Source of the DNA: Rhizophagus clarus
Taxonomy: Eukaryota > Glomeromycota > Glomeromycetes > Glomerales > Glomeraceae
Length of the DNA stretch: 64,000 bases
Assembly (NCBI GenBank): GCA_015698045.1
Contig: BLAL01000297.1
Span: 992,001 to 1,056,000, forward strand
Reading direction: 5' to 3'
Shown: positions 31,599 to 43,776 of the stretch, in pieces
Numbering within the stretch: the first letter of the stretch is position 1
Layout: each line of letters starts with the position of its first letter
Made by a program: the position numbers and the translations under genes
The notes under the pieces: model-generated
Databases searched by the model: none
What the model saw: only the letters and a program-made list of their open reading frames with translations
Told to the model about the DNA's origin: nothing

Positions 31599-33979
31599 AT
31601 GTCATCTAGAAAAAGTACTCGTCTTGCTAATAAGACTGCTAAACACCAACCCAAGATGGTTGTACCCGTTGAGAAACCCATTGTTATTATTTCAGCTTCA
31701 AGTACTGCTCCCAGTACTTCTTATCAGCTATCTAACCAAGGAACCTCCACCGAAGGTTCTTCTATCACTGTTAAGAAAGAAATTATGGCTTCGAAAGCTA
31801 AATCAACTCTGGCAGAAAAGCAAGCTATCGCTAAAGAAAAAGCTCTTACTTCCAACTTAGAATCTGAACGTTCTCTCACTGGCGACCTCTTTGCTGATAA
31901 AAAGGACGGTCCATTTGAGGATAGTGCAGATCATCCAGTTTTCAAACTGTGCCTAGATCGTATTACTACCAAACAAGTTAATAATTCCGTTAAAAAACAA
32001 ACCACGTTTACCTGCTACACCTTTGACTCAAATGAAGATGCCATGGTGACTAATCTACCAAATCAGGAGGATCAACAAACTTGTTCAAATGGGTTATTTA
32101 AAAAAAGACAAATCCAGACCATCGATCAATGACCATCTGATCTGAAAATGGATGTAAATCAAAAATCAGCCTTCCAACAGGTTAATGAAAAATCTGTTAT
32201 TCAACCTGAAATTATTACTATATCTGATGATGAAGACAGTTTTGTTCTCGTCCCCAAATTGTTCACTATCTACACTGAAAGCAACAACCTCCCACATGTA
32301 AGGAAGACGGATAAAGCACACGAAGTGCTGAAATTGCTGCAACACTATCCAGGTTTTAAATATGCTAAACCTGCCTACCAACACATACGTCAAGAAAATG
32401 GTAAAAATAAGCTTATTAATATTATTAAAGCTATTTTTAGCAATGAAGATAGCTATAATAAAGTCCTGCAAGAAAGATTCCATACTAAAATTAACGAAGA
32501 AGACCAAGATGGTAATATTGTGAAAAAAAATACTACCTTCCAATTTAAATCTGCGATGAAAGAAACGCCGCAGAAAGATAAGGAAGAAATCGATAATGAA
32601 AAAGAATGTACAATCCAAGTATTTGACATCCCGCTGTATACTGAAAAGAAAACAATTTAAAACTCGTTCAGTCTCCTTGGAGAGATTGAAAAAATCAATA
32701 CAAAAACTCAAGAGCAATACCAACAAGCTTACATCACATATAAAGATGCGAACTCAGTTCAACGATTCCACCACAAATAGTCGCACTTCATCGGCAAAGA
32801 ATATGTCAGAGTGATGCCCATCCTTTTATCAAAAGAACAAAGAGACCAACGGAAACAATATAACCTCTGCTTATCAGGCTTACCCATCGGAATGACAGCC
32901 ATCAATTTAAAACCAATCTTAGATGAGATGAATGCGATGACTTGCTTCATACCAAGAAACCCGTTCTATTACAAACCTTTTACTTACGCGTATGTCAATT
33001 TCAAGAATGAAGAAGACAAAGCAATTGCGATGAAGAAAAAGTTCAGTATTAAATAGGGCAAAATAAATAAATCCCTGTTTATATCAGATCCTACTATCAA
33101 ACGTAATATTTGTAACAATTGTGGCAATTCAGACCATTTATACGCTGGATGCAACATCAAAAGACATACAAACAAACATAACAATACGGTCAAGGCTGTA
33201 TGGAAAGAAAGGACTAAACTAACTGCGCAAAACAAAAATAGATCATATGCTCAAGTAGTTAAATCCAATGCAATCCCAACAAACCTTCATAATAGACACA
33301 ACGCCCAAAACCAGAACAAAAACAACCTCAAAGGAAAAATCACACTCATATTAACAACACCAAAAGCGCTACATCCCATTCCCCAAATAATAAACCTCAA
33401 TCTCAAGACACTAATCAAGTGGGATCAAATAATCAAAACAATAATCTCTCTGACAAACAACAAAAATATCTACATTCACTTGTAGACAATCTTGTCAAAA
33501 CATTAGAAGTTCAAATCTCTCAACAATTCACTGAACTCAGAAATCACATTAACCAATTCAGCTCAATGATTAATCAATTTAGGAAAAAACAAGATGAACG
33601 CCTTAAAAATATCACTGTGTCTAGTATTTCAGGCTCGCTTATAGCCAGATCTCCAACCCCCTCAACTTCGTCTCCAAAAAATGACAAAAATGAACAAAAC
33701 AAAAGAGTCAGAAAAGATCCAGCCTACAACGACTCATCTTCCTCAGAAGAGGAACAAATTGAAAATATGTTACATACCCAACGTACGCTAGTACAAAAAG
33801 TCGATCAAACAACTAGCGGACTTCAAGGAATGATTGAAGGTGCCTTACAAAACTTTTTAGGTTTTGCCACTTTATCAACAACAGAACAACAATTTATCCC
33901 GTTAGAAGATAATGAGGAGTATCCTCCAACGGACAATAAAGAAGAAGAAGCTGATGTCAAAAGTAACATTGATGCCTAA
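31599..33979 (+). pseudogene. LINE ORF1: RRM-like domain, CCHC knuckle and coiled coil
   Basis: ORF1 proteins bind the element's RNA. The N-terminal third is low-complexity. An RRM-like domain is visible in 'QYNLCLSGLPIGMTAINLKP' to 'YKPFTYAYVNFKNEEDKAIA' (about 32850-33050). A zinc knuckle 'CNNCGNSDHLYAGC' (C-x2-C-x4-H-x4-C) follows at about 33112-33153. The C-terminal part (33419 on) has a helical, probably coiled-coil stretch. In-frame stops occur at 32130-32132, 32658-32660, about 32778 and 33054-33056, and there is a frameshift between 33200 and 33419. Confidence 0.75.
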
Positions 33980-34017
33980 ATCTTCTTCACGCTACCATCA
34001 ACTATCAGTGTGTTATT

Positions 34018-37000
34018 ATGATGAATACCAAATCAAAAAACAAAAAATCAAAACCAATCAAACCTCTCTCCTCAAAACAGAAACAGAAAATTTTGCTAAA
34101 ACATGTTCCTCAAATACAAAAAATTAATTTTAGAATTGCAACTCTCAATATACAAACAATTAATCAGGAAAAAATTGTTGATGTAATGGAATATATGACA
34201 ACTAATAATATCAACATACTCAGTCTAGCTGAAACTAACGTTAATAAAAATACATTAAGAATTCTTGAACATACAGTTCAAGATAAATTTAAACTATACT
34301 TTACGATAGAAGAGAAGAAGGGGACAGGCATTGGATTCTTAGTCAAAAAAGGGTTCGTTGTTTATGTACAACAGTTTCAACATTTTGAAGGACGTATAGG
34401 CTTTATTGACTTCTATACTAAAAAGAAGAAAATCTGTATCATCCAAGCATATATTAACATACAAAACAAAGAAAAATCACAAGTTAAAAGGCTATACAAA
34501 CAAATTGAACATTGGACAAACCAATGTCTAGACTCTTTCGTAAAAGATATTATTATAATAGGAGACTTTAACACCAAATGGAATGAATATGAATTCCTCG
34601 ACGTACCACATTGGCGGTATGACATATTCAATTACTTCAAAAAATACTTCATCAAAGAATCAACCTCAGTTTTCTGCGATGACATCTCAGATATGTATAC
34701 ATACATTCCAAATAACCCAAGTCATTCGCACAATAAAATAGATTATATATGGTGTAATATAGACCTTATGTTATCAGCCATGGATAGTAAACCACATGAC
34801 GTTCAACCGGTCATTAAAACAGACTATCGAATGATCACCCTGGATTTGTTTATGTATGATGTTATTATTAATAAAAATAACACACAGAAACGCCAACCTC
34901 CGTCAAAGACAATTTATTGCTATGATGAAATGCAAAAAGCAGATGGAGAATGGAGTTGGGATAAATTCAACAAATATATAAGTGATTATTTGGATGATCC
35001 AAATGTTAAACTTACAACCAATAAAATAAGAGGCATCAACTCACAAAAACAGTTAAATCAATTATAGAATTTATTTAGAAAAGCCATAATGCATACCACC
35101 AAATGCAACATTAAACAGAAAAAGAAAAAGATTAAACAGAATCGCCATCCACTATACGATTCTGACCTAAAAAGAGACTTAAATATGTTACAAGGAATGC
35201 TCAACAAGATTCGTAGAGCAAATCTAGATTTTAATGATAGGTCAATAGAAAATAGGCAAAGAATAATAACGCACATTACCGCCTTGCATAGAAGAAGTAA
35301 TGGTATTAGATTAAGTACCTTATCAGACTTCATTTCTATTGCGAAAAGGCATAATATTGCAATATCTAGTCACATGATAAAACTTTTCAATATAAAGATA
35401 TCATACAAAACACCATCATTATATTAGAGTCTAAATATATCAACGCTACATACGAATATAAGAAGAACATGATGGACACGTTCATACATGAAAGGAATCA
35501 AAATTACAAAACAGATAAAAAGAAAATGATTAAATCTGGTTTGGAAAGACCTCATACTTCACTATCTATTGATAAAGTTTATAAAAATGACAACAATGAA
35601 GATACTCTTTATACTGAAGAAAACGAAGTTAAAGAACAGACCAACCTTCACTTTCAAACAATAGCCGGCGCTATCAACTGTGAGAAAGATTTATCCCAAC
35701 ACCCTGAATGGCAAGAACAATATCAACCTAAACGTGACATTTAACACACCATATATAGTGGTCTAATGAAATATCTAACGCTAGACGAATGGATAGATAA
35801 TGTTAAATCTCTCCCTAATAATAAAGCCTCTGGTCCTTCTGGTATATCTTACGAAATGTTAAAAAATTTGAATGAAGATAATCAATCCTTTTTACACGCT
35901 TTTATATGTGTATGTTTGGATTTAAATGATATACCTGATGAATGGAAAAAAGCTACAATATACCCTATTCCTAAGCCGAAATCCTTCTTTGCTGACTTAA
36001 CAAATACTAGACCGATTACGCTTCTCGAAACCCCTCAGAAAGCTTTCATCAGTTTATTAAATAGATGTCTCAGTCGACTATTGAAGAACAATAACGTGCT
36101 CAAGGAAATCAATTCCCTGCCTTACCAGGCAACTTCACCTTCGAGCCAATCTGCATAATTAATGAAATAATATAAGACGCGAAAGAAAATAATAAAGAAC
36201 TTTGGCTTCTTTCTCAAGATCTAGGAAAAGCCTATAATCATGTTAATATATTCATGTTGGAAAAGGTGATAGAACGCATAAAGATACTGCCTAATTTTAT
36301 AAAAATAATATTTAGTCTCTTCAAAAATCGTCAAAATCAAGTAATTACTGCTTATAGATTGACCGATCCATATGACATATTAATTGGAATTGATCAAGGG
36401 AAAGTCATATCACCGTTGTTATGGTGTATATACTATGATCCCTTACTGTGTGAGATAGAACAAAGAAAACTTGGCTATACCTTAGAAGCACCAAAGATAG
36501 CCTTAAACAAATTTTACAGTGAAGATACATCTGGAGAACCTTACAATATCATCCAGTGCATATATGGACGACACTCAATGGCTAGCTCCTAGCCAAAATA
36601 ACTTAGAAAAAATACTTAAGATAGCAGACTCCTTTTACAAACTTAACGATATTCAAGTTAATAAAGAGAAGTCTGAACTCTTAGTTAGATATAAACAAGG
36701 AAAATACAGACCAAAATTAAAACCACACGAGCCTGTCACTTTAAGGTTTAGGTCTGATTTGATATTTATAATCCCTGTTTTACCTCGAAGTTCTATCCGC
36801 ATATTAGGCGTCTATTTTGATGAAAGAAATACCTTTCAATCAACAATCAAACAAATTACTGACAAAATCAATGAATTACAGTATAAATACGCTAGAAAAA
36901 GGATCACTGATAAGCACATGATCTACATTTTCAATAGCGTTATTATGTCTAGAATTAAATATTGGTCACAAGTCAAAGTGCTTACCAAAAAATTCATGGA

Positions 37001-37676
37001 TAAGATAATGAATCAGTTCCTGTCAACATTCAAGAAAAAACTATAACTCTCGATAACTACACCTAACAAAATATTTTTCAATAAGATATATAACATTAAA
37101 AATATTGCCGACAATCAAGATCAAGCCAAAATTACTAACATCTTGATTCAAATCAATGACGCTTCAGTTTTAGGTAAAATTACACATTTAAGGCTTAAGA
37201 ACATTCAACACAAAGAATGGCTTCCCTCATTTTTATTGGCCATACTCCCAGATAAGATTATCAAAAAGTACAGAAACAACTTCTTGATCGCATCGCTCAA
37301 CCTATTAAAAAATCATAACATTTCATTGATTAATAATTCGTCACATGATTGGCTGATCTCTGGAGGACAAATATCGTTACTTCAAGTATTAGAAGATGCA
37401 TATTTCCACCATCTACTTTTCTTTAAGAAATATCAAATTTTATTTTTAGAACAAATTCTTTCTGATGATAGTCTCCTATTAAGTACTAACGAGATAAGAA
37501 ACAAATTCAATATATCAAATATTTTAGCGCTCAAATGGTATCATAAGATAATTACAGCATTAAATACAAACAAAGATATAATATCATCCATAAATCGCAT
37601 TTATAACACCAACCATATTAACTGTCTGATCACAACTCAACAATTTTCAAGAGAAAGTGAAGCGGACTGGATATGA
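34018..37676 (+). pseudogene. LINE ORF2: APE-like endonuclease and reverse transcriptase
   Basis: The endonuclease nicks the target and the RT copies the element RNA there. Endonuclease motifs are 'RIATLNIQTINQEKIVDVME', 'INILSLAETNVNKN', 'IIIGDFNTKWNEYEF' and 'SHSHNKIDYIWCNID'. RT motifs are 'NNKASGPSGISYEML', 'LLSQDLGKAYNHVN' (motif A, D), 'IGIDQGKVISPLLWCIYYDP' (motif B) and 'AYMDDTQWLAPS' (YxDD, motif C). The thumb and connection follow to 37676. Stops at 35065-35067, about 35425 and 35742-35744 and frameshifts near 35440, 36200 and 36520 break it. It starts 38 bp after ORF1. Confidence 0.88.
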
Positions 37677-37841
37677 AAAAATTATACTTCAAAACCAATC
37701 CTACTCAATACAGATAATTATCCCAATTATTACGTAGGTACCCCAAAGAAAAACGTAGATTTCAATACAAACTATTTCACGCTGGAACATTATAATATCG
37801 ATTCAGTCAACAACAACAACAAATTAGAAATAAGTCGTTGT

Positions 37842-38829
37842 TAGGGTTCTGATCGGTTCGGTTCAGTTCAGTTTTTGCAAAAACTGATACTGAACCAAAT
37901 TAATCGGTATCGGTATTAATGATTACTGAAACTGATCGGTAATTACCGAAAACTGAACTGATTTACCGAACGAGTTTAGTAAAAAAACGTTTCGCAACGT
38001 TTAGCAAAAAAAAAGTTGCGAAATGATTTTTTCTTATCAAATCATCCATAAAAAAACGTTTCGCAACGTTTTTTATTAAAGTGACAAAAAAAAACGTTGC
38101 GAGACGTTTTTTTTATATTAAATCGTTTTATAAAAACATTTCGCAACGTTTTTAAATAAAAAGGAAAATAACGTTGCGAAACGTTGTTTTCTATATTAAA
38201 TTTCCGATGTAAAAAACATTTCGCAACATTTTTTACAAGTTTCGCAAAAATAACGTTGTGAAACGTTATTTTTTTTATATCAAACGTTTATGTAAAAAAC
38301 GTTTTGCAACGTTTTTTACAATGTTCGCAAAAATAACGTTGCGAAATGTTATTTTTCATATTAAATTGTTTATGTAAAAAACGTTTTGCAACGTTTTTTA
38401 CAAGTTCCGCAAAAATAACATTGCGAAACGTTATTTTTTTTATCAAATCGTTTATGTAAAAAACATTTCGCAACGTTTTTTACAAGTTTCGCAAAAATAA
38501 CATTGCGAAACGTTATTTTTTATCAAATCGTTTATGTAAAAAACGTTTCACAACATTTTTTACAAGTTCCACAAAAATAACGTTGTGAAATGTTATTTTT
38601 TATATCAAACGTTTATGTAAAAAACGTTTCGCAACGTTTTTTTTAACTACATTATTTACGTTTTTCTTATAAAAAAAAACATTTTTATTATTGGTAAATC
38701 GGTTCAGTAAATCGCAAAACTGATACCGAAACTGAAAGTTTTGGTTCGATAAATCATAAAACCGAAACTGCTCTGATACCGAAACCGGTTGGTACGGTTC
38801 AGTAATTACCGAAACCGATCAGAGCCCTA
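37842..38829. mobile_element. hAT MITE with hairpin array, inserted in the LINE
   Basis: Ends TAGGGTTCTGATCGGTT (37842) and AACCGATCAGAGCCCTA (38829) are flanked by identical GTCGTTGT (37834-37841, 38830-38837). Subterminal parts are TACCGAAACTGA-type words in both directions. The middle is a tandem hairpin array. It encodes nothing. Its position inside ORF2 shows it is younger than the LINE. Confidence 0.88.
37985..38645. repeat. Hairpin array of AACGTTTCGCAACGTT units
   Basis: Units of about 45-60 bp alternate AAAAAACGTTTCGCAACGTT (palindrome-like, TTCGC loop) with its reverse form CGTTGCGAAACGTT and an ATCAAATCGTTTATG spacer. About 12 hairpins; most differences are C/T or G/A. Confidence 0.75.
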
Positions 38830-38837
38830 GTCGTTGT

Positions 38838-40549
38838 CAAGAATGCAGTAATACAACCTCAACTTACACACCCTTGCACCCAAGAAGGAATCAAGTACAA
38901 GAATCTTTCTGCAATATTGAATGTAATATTTCCAATACATCTATTTTATACATGGGTCAATGCACAACTGTAACAAGGGACAAATATCACCTCATTCCAG
39001 TCGATCTCAACTTACACTTGCATCAAGTGATTAATTCAACATCGTCCATAATTAATTCGCCAACAATTAGAAATACTAGCCCCAACACTATTCATCAATC
39101 ACATAATATAGATAAACAACTACTCCAACATTTCGAATTAAATTCTAAATTGGAAGCATTACACATTATTCAACAACATCTTAAAGACGAAAATACTTTA
39201 TCCTTTTATACTGATGGCTCATTGATTAATGCTAATACACAAGCAACTTCAATGATCACTAGTTTCATACGCGTCTCTGATACAAACATCATCACTTATT
39301 CGTTTACTACTACAATAGAAAATTGGCCTTTATCTCTTAGGGCTGAACTTTTCGCCATTTTCTTATCTCTTATCGTATCACCATATGGATGTCGAGTAGA
39401 TATTAACACCGACAGCCAAAATTCGATTAACATCATTCAACGTATCTACAACAATCCTACCTTCTCAATTAGAGACTACTTTCGTCTCCTTAATAATAAT
39501 ATAATTATTAACAACATTGTTTCAATTATTAAAACTAAAAATTTAACGCTCCGATTTAATAAAGTCAAAGCACACAACAATGATTACTTTAACGAGAGGA
39601 TTGATCAGGAATGCAGAATCGCGCACTATGACTCAACCCTCGCTCTCGTTATCAAACAACAATATTTCGATAACATTCAGTTTATATCACAATGGGGTTC
39701 TATACCCATTGAACGAAAATTAAGGAAATTTATTACAGATAATTCTAACATTAAAAACTATTTTTCCTTTTTACATTTACCACAGAATTATAAATACAAA
39801 GACGTCGACGATTGAGACATTACATTGTTGATACTGTGCAACAATGGTGAAAAAGCAAAGACTAACTTCAAACAACATTAAAAAATAATTTTTAAATACA
39901 AACTATTATCAGAACAATTAGCTGTTCTAGAAAAAACTAAACGTCAATATTACGATATATATCAAGACTCCGATTGTCCCTTATGCGCTGAAGAAAAAGA
40001 AACCTTTACTCACATTTGGTTATGTCTGTACCAAACAGAATCATTCAGTCAATCGTATAATAATTTCAAAAATATATTGATTTTTGGGATCTTAGATTTA
40101 TCACCTAATATCTCTGCTCAACAATTAAGTGATTAATTCAATCTCTTATTATTTACAAAAAGTTTTTATGCTAATAATATCACATTTATAGATATTATTA
40201 AAGAATTTGTCCCCATAACATTAGTAGAATGGCTGCAGAAGTATGCTACTGCAACCCAACGTTGTAATCTCTTAATCAAAGCTTTTGATAAATTATATGA
40301 AGATTTCCTGGACCTTTGGAAATCACGATGTGAAGCATTTGCTTCAATCGAATACATGTGTGATATTACACAATATATGAAACGTTCTATTTTATATAAT
40401 ACGAAATATAAAGAACCTTTTACATCTTACTATAATATTAATTTGTTTTTTGATTTTTCTTCTTTTAATATAGAATACATAGAATATATAAATTTATTGA
40501 TTAGATTTAACGTAGCATACATAGATCTATTTACATTTAATATTCCATA
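38838..40549 (+). pseudogene. LINE ORF2: RNase H and C-terminal zinc-binding tail
   Basis: After the MITE the frame resumes. RNase H, which removes the RNA template, shows 'LSFYTDGSLINAN' (D), 'SLRAELFAIFLSL' (E), 'VDINTDSQNSI' (D) and 'RFNKVKAHNNDYFNERIDQE' (H/D region). A stop at 39813-39815 and a frameshift follow. The tail has 'DCPLCAEEKETFTHIWLC', a zinc-binding motif usual at the end of such ORFs. The last open frame ends near 40549. Confidence 0.8.
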
Positions 40550-40853
40550 ATGCTTGGTATTATTTTTCCTTAACGTTTATCACACCTTAGTTTACTTACT
40601 AGATATTTAGTTAAACATTCTTTATTTTTTTTCTTGGGGGGTTGTGGGATAGGTTGTTACAATTTTCTCCCTTAATAGAAAATTGGGATTAATAATCCAG
40701 CAGGGTCTATTTGATTCGTCAAGCGCTGGTATCATAGTTTAACTAGTTCAGTTCTGTAGTGGGTTATAGTTCCATAGTAAAAATTTTACCACTGATTCAC
40801 TCCATTTGGAGTATTTAATGTAATCTCTTCGTATTTTATGTTAACTTGTCAAT

Positions 40854-40884
<31 letters not shown>

Positions 40885-41089
40885 TAGAACAATTGTATTT
40901 TAATAAATATCTTTTTATAATCATATACTGTATATATAAAATCTTTAAAAAAAGATATGATAGTGAATATAGGTAATTTGTGACTATAAACAATAGTTTT
41001 TATATATAAAAATTTGAAACATTCAACTAAGGTAACTATATAGGGTAATTTGACTATAACAGAGGTAACTATAAAGAGAGTTGACTGTA

Positions 41090-41948
41090 TTAATTTATTA
41101 GGAAATATGAATAATTTATTAATGATTAATTCAGTTTAATTTTATTTTTATTTTAGGTTTTATTTAATTTTGTTTATTTATTTTTATTCTGTTTAATTAA
41201 TTTATTTATTTTGAGTTAGAGGTTGTAACTTGTTTCTAATTCATGGATTACATCTAGTTAAGCTAGATGGATTTTATATGTTATATGTAATATTTTTAGT
41301 TAAATATTTTACAATAAAATATCATATAATCTTTGAATAAAAAAAAAAAGATTTTAATTGTAATTTACAATATTTAAATAAATATTTTAATTTTTTTTTA
41401 TTTTTATAAAATATATTTAAGTAGGATATCACATGTGATATAAATTATATCACATGTAGTATTCCATTTACCCTTAATTATAGTATCACATATAATTTAA
41501 ATATCATATACAATCTGAATATAATAATATTGTATAATATAATATTTAAAAAAAATAATATAAATTACATATTATATAGTTCTTATTCTTTAGTAAAAAC
41601 TTTACCAGCACATTTCAAATAATTAATTAATCTATACTACTACTTTAAAATCCCTTATGCTTATATAATAAGATCTATATATTTATATTCTTTTAATCAA
41701 AAAATATTTACCAAATATATTCTTTTATCTGATTTTATTATATATTTATTTTTTTTAAAATTAATATTATCTTAGTATTTATTAAAAACTTGAAATTTAA
41801 TAGATATATAAATTTGTATATTGTTTGAAGCTTATTTATATAATATAATGTAAGTAATCATTCTTTTATTCTAAAGTTTTTATCTTACAAAAAATACTAT
41901 TTAATAAATACATATATAATTGTTCTATTTATTATATTATTGTCTAAC
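41090..41948. other. A+T-rich intergenic DNA
   Basis: No gene seen. A palindromic pair ATATCACATGTGATATA lies near 41427-41457. Confidence 0.6.
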
Positions 41949-41950
41949 TA

Positions 41951-42391
41951 CAGTACCTGATCAAAAGTATCCATTAATCATCAAAATATATTAATAAAAC
42001 ATATGAAAATCCTTTTTTTGGAACCTAATTTTAATGATCTTTTTGTTTATATAATTACTAATAAAAAAAAAATATTATTTTAAAGCTAAATAATTGTATT
42101 TTAATAAAGTAATGTTGAAATTTTAGTAGTTTGAATGAAATAGCTGTAAAACTATTTAAATAAGTCCCATTGATTTTATATATGTTATTATATAAGAAAT
42201 CTGTATTTATTACTTCATAAAGTTTTTACTTGCTGCTGATAATAATTTTAAAATTTTCACTTCTTTATTTAAAAAATACAACTAATTAGCTTCAAAAAAA
42301 TATACATGTAGACCATTACTACAAAAATCAATTTTTCATATATTTTACTAATAAATTTTGATGATCAACAGATACTTATGATCAGGCACTG
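41951..42391. mobile_element. Tc1/mariner-type MITE or relic
   Basis: Ends CAGTACCTGATCAAAAGTAT and the inverse ATACTTATGATCAGGCACTG, flanked by TA (41949-41950, 42392-42393). The inverted repeat continues for about 50 bp (ATCATCAAAATATATTA). The interior encodes nothing. Confidence 0.7.
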
Positions 42392-42819
42392 TATCTTTGT
42401 TATTATAATTATCATGCTATACTGCTCAATATTTTCTGAAGAGACTTGTTCTAATACTTGCTTCAAACATTTTCAAAGCTCTCTATCTTTTTTTTAAGAA
42501 TACCAGTCTATTTACCATACTCTACTCATATAAATAATGCTGTAGAGATTCTGACAATATTAAGAAATTTTCTGGTTAAAGAAACTTGTCCATATTTTAA
42601 TATAATAAGAAGTTATATGTTAGTAAAAAGCTTGTTAGGCAAAATAAAAAAATAATATACAGTAAATTCCAATACCTTTTTGTTATACTACTTTTTAAAT
42701 ATCTTGCATTTTTTATTTACATTCTTTCTAACTTATATTCATATTTGAGAAAGAAATAGAAGAAATATGCAAGACACTTTATGCTAAAAGTTTGTTCAAG
42801 AATAAGAGCATGCAGATTA

Positions 42820-43458
42820 CAGTGTTGGCAAGTGACATGAAATGATACAAATGATATTAGTGACATGTCACATGTCATTATATCATTTCAAAAGGCAAAT
42901 GACAAATGATTGTCATTTTAAAATATATCATGTGACCTGTAATATATTTCGCATATTTATTCTGTTAACTTTTTATTACATTAGATATTTAATTCAAGTT
43001 TATCATTGAACTAACATAAACTGGCATTTCTAAAGATTCATTAAACAAATTAAGTAGATTTCATTTAGCTAATGGATTATCTACTGGATGAGTATCCTGC
43101 CCACCTACTTCAAAATTATAAGTTTCTTCATTTATAACATCATCGCTATCTAAATGATTTTCTTTGTCAATCAACTGACAAAAACGCGAAAAAAAATTAA
43201 AATCTTTAGATTCATTTTGCATAAAATAAAATGTTATCACTTATTTTTTTTCCAAATTTAATAAACGAAATATATTTTTGCTGCAAAATGGATCATCAAA
43301 TGATAATGACATTATCATTTAAAAATGACACATGTCATTTCGTCACTTGTCATTTGTAAATGACATTTATTTTAAATGATACGAATTCTTATATCATTTT
43401 GATATCATTTGGGATCATTTAAAAATTAGCCAAATGACATTGTCACTGCCTGGCACTA
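42820..43458. mobile_element. hAT-like relic
   Basis: Imperfect inverted ends CAGTGTTGGCAAGTGACA and TGTCACTGCCTGGCACTA, with many 'AAATGATATCATTT' and 'ATGACATGTCAT' words inside both ends. No target duplication is recognisable. It holds a short minus-strand frame (43061-43222). Confidence 0.45.
43061..43222 (-). CDS. 53-residue acidic peptide, probably a transposase N-terminal remnant
   Basis: It starts 'MQNESKDFNFFSRFCQLIDK' and ends 'DTHPVDNPLAK'. It lies in the middle of the hAT-like relic and is too short for a domain. It may be the remains of the element's own gene; no homology claim is made. Confidence 0.3.
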   Translation of the reverse strand: MQNESKDFNFFSRFCQLIDKENHLDSDDVINEETYNFEVGGQDTHPVDNPLAK

Positions 43459-43776
43459 TCATGGAGTTTCCCAAATTACGGGTGATCGGCCACTTTTCTT
43501 CTTCATAACGGGTCAAATATTTCTTTATTAAAATTAAGCAATTTCTTTTTCAAGACAATAAGCTCATATTTAACCTGTCTATTTATTTTTACAAATTGTA
43601 ATAAATATTTTATTAATGCTTTAATTATTGCTAAACTTATCCATTATTAAAGCAAATGCGGTAACTATGAAAAGAAACAAATTTGATAAAATAAAGTACT
43701 TCCGGGTGGCAGTATATGATTATGAAGCCCATTAGCTAATACTACATACAACAACCTAATGATTAAAAATAAGAGA

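Larger units (their letters stand above)
31489..40883 (+). mobile_element. LINE (non-LTR retrotransposon) with APE endonuclease, RT and RNase H
   Basis: The target duplication ATAGAATAATTGTATTT (31472-31488) recurs with one C/T change at 40884-40900. The 3' end is an AAAAATAAAAAT repeat tail (40848-40883). Two open regions follow each other: ORF1 (31599-33979) and ORF2 (34018-40549). A hAT MITE (37842-38829) is inserted in ORF2. It looks full length but many stops and frameshifts make it inactive. Confidence 0.9.
26203..41087. mobile_element. Tigger/pogo-like shell enlarged by nested insertions
   Basis: Inverted ends CAGTCAACTCTCTCTATAGT (26203 on) and ACTATAAAGAGAGTTGACTG (to 41087) are flanked by TA (26201-26202, 41088-41089). 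Between them the original DNA is only about 1.0 kb: A+T-rich DNA and a ~180-bp tandem repeat (26390-26629 and 31088-31470). The rest is a retro-insert at 26630-31087 and a LINE at 31489-40883. No transposase of its own is seen. Confidence 0.7.

Noticed and set aside
32166..32726. 186-codon minus-strand frame
   Set aside because: Antisense of LINE ORF1; Phe/Ile-rich shadow without domain.
42458..42655. 65-codon plus-strand frame
   Set aside because: A+T-rich chance frame without family features.
42812..43466. 8-bp target duplication for the hAT-like relic
   Set aside because: GCAGATTA and TCATGGAG do not match; only a weak CATGCAG/CATGGAG similarity, so no duplication is claimed.
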